Translations under genes and position numbers: made by a program
Part shown: positions 25,656 to 33,516 of the stretch, in pieces
How positions within the stretch are numbered: position 1 is the stretch's first letter
Layout: each line of letters starts with the position of its first letter
The notes under the pieces: generated by a model
Databases searched by the model: none
Told to the model about the DNA's origin: nothing
Seen by the model: only the letters and a program-made list of their open reading frames with translations
Origin: Bacteroidales bacterium
Lineage (GTDB): Bacteria > Bacteroidota > Bacteroidia > Bacteroidales > CG2-30-32-10
Length of the DNA stretch: 59,777 nt
Assembly: GCA_035353855.1 (NCBI GenBank)
Contig: DAOQAK010000020.1
Location: 1 to 59,777 of the forward strand
Reading direction: 5' to 3'

Positions 25656-26063
25656 ATGCTATCATTCAAAACCAGATATGCCATGCTTGCATTAATACAC
25701 CTGGCAAAAGAATACGGCAATGGCGCCATACTTATCAGTGAAATTGCAAAAGGTGAAAAAATTCCACAGCGTTATTTGGAAAATATTCTTCTCGATATAA
25801 AAAAGATGGGCATTATTGGTAGTAAGCTTGGAAAAGATGGCGGATATTTTTTAAAAAAATCTCCCAACAAAATCGACCTTGCATCTGTTATCCGTCATTT
25901 TGAAGGTTCGCTTGCCTTGATTTACTGTGTTTCTGAAAAATCATATCAGTCATGTGAATTCTGTATGAATGAAAAGAAATGTAAGCTTCGGAATGTATTT
26001 AAAGATATCCGGGATTATACAAATAAGAAACTCAGCAAAACAAAACTTTCCGATTTAATTTAA
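25656..26063 (+). CDS. Rrf2-family regulator with four cysteines
   Basis: This 135-residue protein has the Rrf2 winged-helix start (FKTRYAMLALIHLAKE), the recognition part ISEIAKGEKIPQRYLENIL and the wing GGYFL. The C-terminal half holds Cys91, Cys100, Cys103 and Cys109 (YC..SCEFCMNEKKC), in the region where IscR, NsrR and RsrR hold their Fe-S cluster. Family members sense Fe-S status, NO or redox. It starts one base after the Crp/Fnr-type gene, so both are made together. Two cofactor-type sensors in one unit beside an Fe-S gene set is notable. Confidence 0.9.
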   Translation: MLSFKTRYAMLALIHLAKEYGNGAILISEIAKGEKIPQRYLENILLDIKKMGIIGSKLGKDGGYFLKKSPNKIDLASVIRHFEGSLALIYCVSEKSYQSCEFCMNEKKCKLRNVFKDIRDYTNKKLSKTKLSDLI

Positions 26064-26092
26064 CAACTGCAAACATTTTCACTAATTTTGGT

Positions 26093-26100
26093 TCATTAGA
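26093..26100 (+). promoter_or_regulatory. Promoter -7 box of the HD hydrolase gene
   Basis: TAATTTTG matches TAnnTTTG, 10 bases before the ATG at 26110, implying a nearly leaderless transcript. Confidence 0.5.
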
Positions 26101-26109
26101 TTTTTAATA

Positions 26110-26766
26110 ATGAACCATAAAGAAATAATTTACCTAACAGAAAATTTTGTTAAAGCAAATTTGCAAAATGCTGAAGGAGGCCATGACTGGCTGCATACAG
26201 AACGCGTCAGGAAAATGGCTTTATATATTTCTGAAAAAGAAAATTCAGATAATTTTATTGTTGAACTTGCTGCTTTACTTCATGATATTGCCGATGCAAA
26301 ATTCCATAATGGCGATGAAAATATTGGTCCGCAGAAAGCAAAAGAATTTCTGAAAACTTTAAATGTTAATGAAAAAATAATTTCAGAAGTTGAAAATGTT
26401 GTTCGTTATGTTTCTTTTAAATCAGAAAACAATTTGTATAAAAATAAAACAAAAGAATTTCTTGTAGTTCAAGATGCCGACAGGCTCGATGCTATGGGAG
26501 CTATAGGCATAGCAAGAGCTTTTAATTACGGAGGGTTTAAAAACAGGGAAATGTATAACCCTGAAATAAAACCTAATTTAAATATGAGCAAAGAAGAATA
26601 TAAAAAAAGTAATGCTCCAACCATTAACCATTTTTATGAAAAACTTTTATTGCTTAAAAACCTCATGAATACTGATACTGCAAAATTAATTGCTGAGCAA
26701 CGCCATCAATTCATGGAAATATTTCTTGAACAATTTTATAATGAAATCAATCTAATTAAAATTTAA
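26110..26766 (+). CDS. HD-domain phosphohydrolase (YedJ-like)
   Basis: This 218-residue cytoplasmic enzyme has the HD-domain metal motifs: GGHDWLHTERV (His25, His29), LLHDIADAKF (His58-Asp59) and the late Asp in VVQDADRLDAMGA. The segment DADRLDAMGAIGIARAF is characteristic of the E. coli YedJ group, whose substrate I do not know. A TauE/SafE gene follows after 23 bases, so the two may be cotranscribed. Its link to the upstream regulators is only positional. Confidence 0.85.
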   Translation: MNHKEIIYLTENFVKANLQNAEGGHDWLHTERVRKMALYISEKENSDNFIVELAALLHDIADAKFHNGDENIGPQKAKEFLKTLNVNEKIISEVENVVRYVSFKSENNLYKNKTKEFLVVQDADRLDAMGAIGIARAFNYGGFKNREMYNPEIKPNLNMSKEEYKKSNAPTINHFYEKLLLLKNLMNTDTAKLIAEQRHQFMEIFLEQFYNEINLIKI

Positions 26767-26789
26767 TATTCAACATTTACCATTAAAAA

Positions 26790-27551
26790 ATGGAATATTA
26801 CAATTATATAATTGCTTTCTTTGCCGCATTGGCTGCAGGTTTTGTTAATGCTATTGCAGGAGGTGGGACATTAATAACATTTCCTGTTTTGGTTGCATTG
26901 GGCATTCCTCCGGTTGCTGCAAATATTACAAATACCATTGCTCTTTGTCCCGGCTACTTTGGCGGTACATACGCTCAGCGAAAAGATTTTTTATCGCAAA
27001 AAACACATTTGTGGTTTGTTATTCCTTCAGCTATCATAGGTGGAATATGTGGCGGAGTTCTTCTTTTATGCACATCAGAAAATACCTTTCGAATATTTAT
27101 TCCCTATTTAATTCTAACAGCTACTATAATTCTTGCTTTGCAAAAAATTTTAAAAAATTATATCTCTAAACGAAAACCAATAAATACAAGCAAAAAATCA
27201 AGTTATTTTTTAATCATCATTTTTGTTTTCTTCTCATCAATATATGGTGGTTATTTCGGTGCCGGGCTTGGTGTAATTCTAATGGCAATATTCGGGTTAA
27301 TCTTCAACGACTCGCTTATACGGATTAATGCTTTAAAACAGGCAACATCGTTTTGCATTAATGTTACTGCTGCAATTTACTTTTGCTTTTCAGGTTTGGT
27401 AAACTGGCCTATTACATGCACTATGCTCATTGCTGCCCTTTGCGGAGGAACTCTCGGAGGAAAATTAGTTAATAAAATCAATCCCGAAATTTTAAGAATA
27501 ATTATTATAACTGCTGGAATAATCATTTCTATGTTATTTTTTCTGAAATAA
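26790..27551 (+). CDS. TSUP/TauE/SafE-family membrane permease
   Basis: This 253-residue inner-membrane protein has about eight hydrophobic segments and the duplicated family signature: AGFVNAIAGGGTLITFPVL with NITNT in the first half, and GGYFGAGLGVILMA in the second. The family exports sulfite, sulfoacetate or related organosulfur anions. The substrate here is not visible. Given the cysteine desulfurase block 2 kb away, a sulfur compound is plausible but unproven. Confidence 0.9.
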   Translation: MEYYNYIIAFFAALAAGFVNAIAGGGTLITFPVLVALGIPPVAANITNTIALCPGYFGGTYAQRKDFLSQKTHLWFVIPSAIIGGICGGVLLLCTSENTFRIFIPYLILTATIILALQKILKNYISKRKPINTSKKSSYFLIIIFVFFSSIYGGYFGAGLGVILMAIFGLIFNDSLIRINALKQATSFCINVTAAIYFCFSGLVNWPITCTMLIAALCGGTLGGKLVNKINPEILRIIIITAGIIISMLFFLK

Positions 27552-27641
27552 CTTCAAAGCTTCTTCATTTCAATCTTTTTAAGAATTCAAAAAATTTTGG
27601 CATATAAATTGGTTTTTGCATTAAAAATCAAAATAATATTC

Positions 27642-27647
27642 AGGAGG
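27642..27647 (+). promoter_or_regulatory. Strong Shine-Dalgarno before the DUF4476 gene
   Basis: AGGAGG stands 7 bases before the ATG at 27655. Most genes in this window have no such site, so this start is unusually well marked. Confidence 0.7.
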
Positions 27648-27654
27648 AACGATT

Positions 27655-28374
27655 ATGAAAAATTTAATTTTTACACTCGCACTATGCTTTAGCATTCTTT
27701 CGTTATCAGCTCACCCGGGCATCTCAGAACTACATCTGAAGTTATATAATAATTGCCCTTTTTTTGTAAAGATTGATAACGTACCCTATAACAATATTTC
27801 TTCAGCTTTTAAACTCAATCTAAAGCCGGGTAAACATAGTTTATCAGTTTTTGTATTAAATCATGTTGGATTTAATACTGTTCCAATAAAAATATTTTCA
27901 GGTAAAATAAATATTATTCCTAATATGAAAATATATTCTATTATAAGCAGACACGGGCATTATAAAGTAATTTATCAAATAAATCGCCTTAACCCTGATG
28001 ATTCATATAATAATGATGGTTTTGAATATGGAAATTTCAGTGAAGAAGGTTACAACGATGACATGTATTCCGAACCAGATAATACCCCTTATTCAATATC
28101 TGATGCAGATTTCATTTCCTGCTTAAGCACTATAAATAATTCTACATTTGAAAGCTCAAAAGTAAAAATTGCAACAGAAGCTATCAATTCAAATTATTTT
28201 ACTTCTACCCAGATTTTACAAATATTAAAATGTTTCACTTTTGAATCTAGCAAACTTGAAATAGCAAAACTGGCTTACCAAAAAGTAATTGACAAAGAAA
28301 ATTTTTTTAAAGTAAATGAGGCATTCTCCTTCGACAGCAGTATCGATGAACTTAGCAAATTCATTGCAGGGTAA
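27655..28374 (+). CDS. Exported DUF4476-type protein
   Basis: This 239-residue protein has a signal peptide (cleavage near LSLSAHP), a beta-rich N-terminal part resembling PEGA-like folds (ELHLKLYNNCPFFVKIDNVP, LKPGKHSLSVF) and a helical C-terminal domain (about 150-239) of DUF4476 type with repeated F-(D/E)-S-S/SK-(L/V)-x-I-A units. An acidic, Tyr/Asn-rich linker joins them. Function of the domain is unknown; members are periplasmic or surface proteins of Bacteroidota. It ends at a terminator at 28414. Confidence 0.72.
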   Translation: MKNLIFTLALCFSILSLSAHPGISELHLKLYNNCPFFVKIDNVPYNNISSAFKLNLKPGKHSLSVFVLNHVGFNTVPIKIFSGKINIIPNMKIYSIISRHGHYKVIYQINRLNPDDSYNNDGFEYGNFSEEGYNDDMYSEPDNTPYSISDADFISCLSTINNSTFESSKVKIATEAINSNYFTSTQILQILKCFTFESSKLEIAKLAYQKVIDKENFFKVNEAFSFDSSIDELSKFIAG

Positions 28375-28812
28375 CAAATATCAATATATACAGCAAATAG
28401 AATGCTGCCACTTAAAACCTGAATTCAACTTCAGGTTTTTTATTTTTATAATCGTTGTTATTAGTTTTTTAAAAATGATTTAAACGAGTTATGCAAAAAA
28501 TATTTATTATAAAAAAGTTCTTTGGTCCCCGCTGCAACCTTTTCCTTATCAATATAAATCATTATTATTTTAATCACTTAGAGGTTGTTAAAAATTTATT
28601 AAAAACATTCTGATTTTATTTTTAATACTATTATTTCAAAGATGAAGCCCTTTATTTGTGGCTATTTGTCATAACTACGCCCTTAAGTGCGTAGTTAATA
28701 AATACCTCAATTATTTGGACTTTAGTACTGAAATTATAAAATTTAAACAACCTTTTACTATTTGGTTAAAAAATGATTTTGTTTACCTTTATGGTTTCTA
28801 AACATTATAGTA
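28375..28812. other. Intergenic region with terminator and a near-perfect palindrome
   Basis: Besides the terminator at 28414-28446, the stretch has a 24-base near-palindrome at 28673-28696 (AACTACGC..CTTAAG..GCGTAGTT). The rest is AT-rich with no gene seen. Near 28780 TACCTTTA, one base off a -7 box, may be the promoter of the ketosynthase gene. Confidence 0.5.
28414..28446 (+). terminator. Terminator after the DUF4476 gene
   Basis: AAAACCTGA and TCAGGTTTT form a stem followed by a T-rich tail. Confidence 0.78.
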
Positions 28813-30039
28813 ATGTCATTCCAATTTCAAAAAAATGAGTTAATCGCTATAACCGGTAGCGGTTCAGTTTCGCCACTTGGTTATGACAACGATTTAATAT
28901 ACTCAAAGTATTTAACAAAAGATACGTGTATAGTTAATAAACCTTTTAACAATAAAATTTATCCTGTTGCACCAATATCAAAACAAGCCGAAGAACAGTT
29001 AATCAAGCTCATTCTTGAAAACCCAAAATGTAAAAGAATTGATAAGACTGTTCTGATGGCAATGAAAGCTGCAAAGATAGCTTTTGACCAGTCAGGATGG
29101 TCAGCTTCTTCAGCTAGAACTACCGGGATTAATTTTGGATCTTCACGAGGATCAACAGCTTTGTTTGAAGAATTACATGAAGAGTTTCTAAGGGACAGAA
29201 ATAAAAAAACAGCTATCTCAACCTCGCCATTAACAACTTTAGGTTATGTTTCAAATAATGTAGCATCCTACTTAAATACTTCAGGACCGGTAATAAATAC
29301 TTCAATTACATGTAGCACCGGGATACAGGCTATTTGCAATGCTATTGCATGGATACGTTCGGGAATGGCAAACCGCTTCATTGTTGGTGGAACCGAAGCT
29401 CCTATTACAAAATTCACTATTGCACAAGTTGAAGCTTTAGGAATTTATTCAAAATTATTGAATGAAAAATATCCTTGCGCTCCATTATTCATTGAAAGAA
29501 AAGGTGTAAACACTTTTGTTTTAGGCGAAGGTGCTGCTGCTTTGGCAATTGAAAAATTAAATATTCTTGAAGTCAAACAACGTAAACCTCTTGCAATAAT
29601 TGAGTCTGTAGGATTTTCATACGAGAAGCCACCTTCATTAACAGGACTTTCTGAAGATGGTTCTCTTATCGCTTCATCAATGAAAATGGCTACTCAACAA
29701 ATGCTGACTGATAATAACGTTGATCTGATAATGTTACATTGTCCCGGGACAGTTAAAGGTGACGAAGCCGAACTCAACGCTGTACATAATGTTTTTTGTA
29801 ATGATATACCAAATTTATTTTCAAACAAATGGAAAATCGGTCACTCTTATGCAGCATCGCCAGCTCTTAGTGTTGCATTGGGAATTATGTGCATACAAAA
29901 TAATTATTCACCTAGTTTTCCATACGCTACCGAAATAAAAAATCGTCAACGAAATATCCGTAAAGTGATGATTAATGCTACAGGCTTCGGAGGAAATGCC
30001 ACATCAGTTATTATTTCTCATCCCGACCTATTCAGTTAA
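28813..30039 (+). CDS. Stand-alone beta-ketoacyl synthase-like protein
   Basis: This 408-residue thiolase-fold protein keeps the ketosynthase triad: Cys167 (SITCSTGIQA), His309 (MLHCPGTVKGDEAE, replacing the usual HGTGT-x-x-ND) and His344 (KIGHSYAASPALSV). The C-terminal GFGGN motif is present. It should condense acyl chains, but the altered first histidine motif sets it apart from FabF. No acyl carrier protein, FabG or other lipid gene is beside it. Flexirubin, aryl polyene or another specialised lipid role is possible; none is shown by context. Confidence 0.85.
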   Translation: MSFQFQKNELIAITGSGSVSPLGYDNDLIYSKYLTKDTCIVNKPFNNKIYPVAPISKQAEEQLIKLILENPKCKRIDKTVLMAMKAAKIAFDQSGWSASSARTTGINFGSSRGSTALFEELHEEFLRDRNKKTAISTSPLTTLGYVSNNVASYLNTSGPVINTSITCSTGIQAICNAIAWIRSGMANRFIVGGTEAPITKFTIAQVEALGIYSKLLNEKYPCAPLFIERKGVNTFVLGEGAAALAIEKLNILEVKQRKPLAIIESVGFSYEKPPSLTGLSEDGSLIASSMKMATQQMLTDNNVDLIMLHCPGTVKGDEAELNAVHNVFCNDIPNLFSNKWKIGHSYAASPALSVALGIMCIQNNYSPSFPYATEIKNRQRNIRKVMINATGFGGNATSVIISHPDLFS

Positions 30040-30070
30040 TTTAATGAATTACATATTCAATTTAATATTT

Positions 30071-30078
30071 TAATTTTG
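30071..30078 (+). promoter_or_regulatory. Promoter -7 box of tex
   Basis: TAATTTTG matches TAnnTTTG, 20 bases before the tex ATG. Confidence 0.55.
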
Positions 30079-30097
30079 TAGAAATATCATTATTCCT

Positions 30098-32242
30098 ATG
30101 AAACAGGAACATATTACTTGCATTGCAAAAGAATTAAACATACAGGAAAAACAAGTTGAAAACACGCTATCATTGCTTACAAGCGGAGCAACTATTCCTT
30201 TTATAGCACGATATCGTAAAGAAGTTACCGGTTGTCTTGACGAAGTACAGATAGCAGCAATTCGCGATAGGTATAACCAGCTTATTGAAATTGACAAACG
30301 TCGTGATGCCATCATCAATTCTATCCGCGAACAGGAAAAGCTTACTAATGAAATTGAAAAGCAATTAAACGAAGCCACCACACTTTCAGAACTTGAAGAT
30401 ATTTATTTACCTTTCAAACCAAAACGTAAAACCCGCGCTACCATTGCCATTGCAAAAGGACTTGAACCTCTTGCAAAAATTATCATGTCGCAGAAAAATG
30501 ATGATATCAATTTGCAAGCTTCAAAATTTATCAATGAAGAAAAAGGCGTAAAATCAGAAGAGGAAGCTATTTCAGGAGCATGTGATATTATTGCTGAATG
30601 GATTAATGAACACCAGTTCACCCGAAAACGCTTGCGGAATTTATTTGAGAAAGAAGCTATCATTACTTCAAAAATCATTAAAGGAAAAGAAACAGACGGT
30701 GCTAATTATAAAAATTATTTCGATTGCAGTGAACGATTAATGAAAGCCCCATCGCATCGTGTACTTGCCATGTTCCGCGGAGAAACAGAAGGTTTCTTAA
30801 AAATTACCATTTCACCTGAAGAACAAAAAGCAATTGAAATAATTGAATCCATATTTCTGAAAGCAAATAATGAAGCGTCACAATTTGTAAAAAGCGCTAT
30901 ACGCGATAGCTACAAGCGACTTCTATTACCTTCACTCGATACCGAAATCCGACAAGTATCAAAAGAAAAAGCAGATAAAGAAGCTATAAAAGTTTTTACA
31001 GAAAACCTGAAACAACTGCTGATGGCTCCGCCACTGGGACAAAAAAGCGTATTGGCAATTGATCCCGGATTTAGAACCGGATGTAAGGTTGTGTGCCTTG
31101 ATAAACATGGGAAACTTTTACATAACGAAACTATATTCCCGCATCCCCCGGAAAACCAGGTAAAGCAATCCGTAAACAAAATTGAAAGTCTAGTAAATGC
31201 TTATAAAATTGAAGCTATCGCAATTGGAAACGGAACAGCCGGAAGAGAAACAGAACGGTTTATAAAAAGTATTCGTTTTAATAAACCCATCGTTGCACTT
31301 GTTGTAAATGAAAGCGGCGCTTCGGTTTATTCGGCTTCGGCTATTGCACGCGAAGAGTTTCCGGAATACGATGTTACAGTTCGTGGCGCTGTTTCTATTG
31401 GCAGAAGATTAACTGACCCATTGGCAGAACTTGTAAAGATTGACCCTAAATCGATTGGCGTTGGGCAATACCAGCATGATGTGAATCAAAATGAATTGCA
31501 GAATAGTTTGAATGATGTTGTTGAAAGCTGCGTGAATGCTGTAGGTGTTGAAATCAACACAGCAAGCAAACAACTGCTGACTTACGTATCGGGCGTTGGT
31601 CCTGCTTTAGCGCAAAACATTATTGATTACCGGAATAAAAACGGCGCATTCAAATCACGAAAAGAATTCAGGAAAGTTACACGCTTCGGTGAAAAAGTTT
31701 TTGAGCAGGCTGCCGGTTTCCTTCGCATTCATGATGCTGAAAACATTCTCGACCAAAGTGCAGTACATCCCGAAAGTTATCATGTAGTGAAAGCAATGGC
31801 AGAAAAATTAAATTGCGAAATAAATGATCTGGTTGCGAATGAAGATGTCAGAAAAAAAATAAACATCAACGATTTTGTAACGGAAACCATTGGTATTCCT
31901 ACATTGAACGATATCATGAGCGAACTCGCGAAACCCGGCCGCGACCCAAGAAAGAAATTCGATTTCTTCGAATTCGATAATAATGTACATTCCATTAAAG
32001 ATCTAAAAGAAGGGATGATACTTCCGGGCATTATTACCAACATCACTGCTTTCGGTGCTTTTGTTGATATTGGCGTACACCAGGATGGGCTTGTTCACAT
32101 AAGCCAGCTTGCCAACCAATTTGTAAGCAACCCAAATGATTTGGTAAAACTGAATCAGAAAGTAAAAGTTAAAGTTCTTGAAATCGACATCGACAGGAAA
32201 AGGATTTCTCTTTCAATGAAAGATGTTGAAAATATTTCCTGA
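30098..32242 (+). CDS. tex: Tex-like RNA-binding transcription accessory protein
   Basis: This 714-residue cytoplasmic protein has the full Tex layout: N-terminal helical region with GATIPFIARYRKEVTG, the YqgF/RNase H-like domain (SVLAIDPGFRTGCKVVCLD), the helix-hairpin-helix region (LLTYVSGVGPALAQNIIDYR) and a C-terminal S1 domain (about 640-710, GIITNITAFGAFVDIGVHQDGLVHIS). Tex binds nucleic acid and affects transcription and RNA turnover; its exact role is still debated. Length is normal. It is transcribed from its own promoter. Confidence 0.96.
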   Translation: MKQEHITCIAKELNIQEKQVENTLSLLTSGATIPFIARYRKEVTGCLDEVQIAAIRDRYNQLIEIDKRRDAIINSIREQEKLTNEIEKQLNEATTLSELEDIYLPFKPKRKTRATIAIAKGLEPLAKIIMSQKNDDINLQASKFINEEKGVKSEEEAISGACDIIAEWINEHQFTRKRLRNLFEKEAIITSKIIKGKETDGANYKNYFDCSERLMKAPSHRVLAMFRGETEGFLKITISPEEQKAIEIIESIFLKANNEASQFVKSAIRDSYKRLLLPSLDTEIRQVSKEKADKEAIKVFTENLKQLLMAPPLGQKSVLAIDPGFRTGCKVVCLDKHGKLLHNETIFPHPPENQVKQSVNKIESLVNAYKIEAIAIGNGTAGRETERFIKSIRFNKPIVALVVNESGASVYSASAIAREEFPEYDVTVRGAVSIGRRLTDPLAELVKIDPKSIGVGQYQHDVNQNELQNSLNDVVESCVNAVGVEINTASKQLLTYVSGVGPALAQNIIDYRNKNGAFKSRKEFRKVTRFGEKVFEQAAGFLRIHDAENILDQSAVHPESYHVVKAMAEKLNCEINDLVANEDVRKKININDFVTETIGIPTLNDIMSELAKPGRDPRKKFDFFEFDNNVHSIKDLKEGMILPGIITNITAFGAFVDIGVHQDGLVHISQLANQFVSNPNDLVKLNQKVKVKVLEIDIDRKRISLSMKDVENIS

Positions 32243-32274
32243 TCAATAATTTATTCATCAAAACTTCGTTTTAT

Positions 32275-32282
32275 TACTTTTG
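32275..32282 (+). promoter_or_regulatory. Promoter -7 box of the PorT-like barrel gene
   Basis: TACTTTTG matches TAnnTTTG, 28 bases before the ATG at 32311. Confidence 0.55.
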
Positions 32283-32310
32283 CAGAAAACTTGAACCATA
32301 TAATTACAGG

Positions 32311-32973
32311 ATGAATTCTTACTTAAAAATATTTACCTCGACTATTTTACTGGTTTTTATTTCACTTGCTTCGAATTCACAAAGCATCAGGGGCGGATTG
32401 ATATGCGGGTTTAACAAAACTCAAGTTGATGGTGATGAAGTATATGGCTACCATAAGTATGGTTTAAATACTGGAGCCTTTGCTTCTGTACCTATTAAGA
32501 AAAAATTTTCATTCAGTATTGAAATATTATACAATCAGAAAGGCAGTTACCAAAAAGCGTGGCTTATTGATTCAGTAAAAAACGGAGCCTATAAACTTAT
32601 CCTTAATTACCTTGATGTTCCTGTTCTTTTCCAATATGAAGATAAAGATATCATAAAATTCGGAACAGGTTTTTCCTGGGGACGCCTTGTTGATTTTGGC
32701 GAATGGGAGCACAAACAAAAAATTAATTGGGATACCCCTACCGGTCCTTATAAAAAATCGGATATTGATTTTATTTTTGACGTACAGCTTAGACTAATAC
32801 AAGGTTTTTCATTTGATATGAGATATGCATATTCTGTTGCTAAGATCAGAACGAGAATTTTTCTTACAGGAGAAAAACGCAATCAGTTCAATAACCTTAT
32901 CACACTAAGGCTTATGTATACTTTCAGGGATAAACCCATGCCTAAGCCGAAAAAGGATAAAGACAAAGAATAA
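32311..32973 (+). CDS. Outer-membrane beta-barrel protein (PorT/OmpW-like)
   Basis: This 220-residue protein has a signal peptide (cleavage near SNSQSI) and alternating amphipathic strands with turns, such as KYGLNTGAFASVPIKKKFSF and FSIEILYNQKG, as in the PorT-type outer-membrane beta-barrel domain. It ends with a Lys/Pro/Asp-rich tail after LRLMYTF. Proteins of this group are common and mostly uncharacterised; PorT itself supports the T9SS. I do not claim it is PorT. It is a single gene before tRNA-Val. Confidence 0.75.
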   Translation: MNSYLKIFTSTILLVFISLASNSQSIRGGLICGFNKTQVDGDEVYGYHKYGLNTGAFASVPIKKKFSFSIEILYNQKGSYQKAWLIDSVKNGAYKLILNYLDVPVLFQYEDKDIIKFGTGFSWGRLVDFGEWEHKQKINWDTPTGPYKKSDIDFIFDVQLRLIQGFSFDMRYAYSVAKIRTRIFLTGEKRNQFNNLITLRLMYTFRDKPMPKPKKDKDKE

Positions 32974-33003
32974 AAAACTTTTTGGTTTTTATAAAAATAC
33001 TTT

Positions 33004-33011
33004 TATCTTTG
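33004..33011 (+). promoter_or_regulatory. Promoter -7 box of tRNA-Val
   Basis: TATCTTTG matches TAnnTTTG and lies 20 bases before the mature tRNA, with a TTTGG near 32981 as a possible -33 element. Confidence 0.65.
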
Positions 33012-33031
33012 CACTCCCAATTAATGATTAA

Positions 33032-33106
33032 GGGAGTTTAGCTCAGCTGGTTCAGAGCACCTGCCTTACAAGCAGGGGGTCACTGGTTCGAACCCAGTAA
33101 CTCCCA
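33032..33106 (+). tRNA. tRNA-Val (anticodon TAC)
   Basis: The cloverleaf is complete: acceptor GGGAGTT/AACTCCC, D arm GCTC..GAGC, anticodon arm CCTGC-CTTACAA-GCAGG with anticodon TAC, a five-base variable loop, and T arm ACTGG-TTCGAAC-CCAGT. The CCA end is not encoded, as is common in this phylum. A terminator follows directly. The 3' half is repeated downstream of the GIY-YIG gene. Confidence 0.95.
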
Positions 33107-33133
33107 CAAAGCCGCAGAAAAGCGGCTTTTTTT
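33071..33133 (+). repeat. Direct repeat copy 1: tRNA-Val 3' half plus terminator
   Basis: This segment (AGCAGGGGGTC... through the T-run) recurs at 33427-33503. The last 45 bases, from CGAACCCAGTAACTCCCAC on through the terminator, are identical in both. The repeats flank the GIY-YIG gene exactly. Confidence 0.85.
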
Positions 33134-33134
33134 A
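33109..33134 (+). terminator. Terminator of tRNA-Val
   Basis: An AAGCCGC / GCGGCTT stem with an AGAAAA loop is followed by seven T residues. The ATG of the GIY-YIG gene begins on the last A after the T-run. Confidence 0.85.
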
Positions 33135-33418
33135 TGGGGCACTTTGTTTACATTTTATATAGTACAAAAGCTGATCGTTATTATGTTGGTGAAACCTGCA
33201 ACCTCGAAGAACGTTTAAAAATGCATAACTCAGGGTTTTTCAAAGGTTCTTTCACGAAACAAGCTAATGATTGGAATATTGTTTTTTCATTGGAATGCAA
33301 TGATATTAATATCGCAAGAAGAATTGAACTGTATATTAAAAAAATGAAAAGCCGCAAATATATTGAAAACCTTATTCATTCACCTGACATTATTAAATCT
33401 CAATTTGAAAATTTTTAA
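33134..33418 (+). CDS. GIY-YIG nuclease-domain protein inserted at tRNA-Val
   Basis: This 94-residue protein is a single GIY-YIG domain: FVYILYS (residues 4-10) with YYVGET (16-21), Arg27 (LEERLKMH) and a late Glu in RRIELYIKKMKS. Stand-alone members (the UPF0213/YhbQ type) are DNA nucleases of unclear role; related domains are homing endonucleases. Its ATG overlaps the tRNA terminator, and the tRNA 3' half plus terminator is repeated just after its stop. It therefore appears to have arrived as a small insert that duplicated its target. It can only be expressed by read-through or an unseen promoter. Confidence 0.85.
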   Translation: MGHFVYILYSTKADRYYVGETCNLEERLKMHNSGFFKGSFTKQANDWNIVFSLECNDINIARRIELYIKKMKSRKYIENLIHSPDIIKSQFENF

Positions 33419-33426
33419 TTGAATAT

Positions 33427-33503
33427 AGCAGGGGGTCTCTGCCCCGATGAATCGGGACGAACCCAGTAACTCCCACAAAGCCGCAGAAAAGCGGCTTTTT
33501 TTA
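33427..33503 (+). repeat. Direct repeat copy 2: degenerate tRNA-Val 3' half plus terminator
   Basis: AGCAGGGGGTC is followed by a variant stretch containing CCCGATGAATCGGG (a hairpin also seen near 7754) in place of the T-arm 5' side, then by CGAACCCAGTAACTCCCAC and an exact copy of the tRNA terminator. It has no tRNA 5' half, so it is not a functional tRNA. Confidence 0.85.
33478..33503 (+). terminator. Second copy of the tRNA terminator
   Basis: AAGCCGC-AGAAAA-GCGGCTT plus T-run, identical to 33109-33134; it would end the GIY-YIG transcript. Confidence 0.8.
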
Positions 33504-33516
33504 TATTATTCAGATT

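Noticed and set aside
33427..33503. Second tRNA-Val gene
   Set aside because: Only the 3' half and terminator are present and the T-arm is altered.
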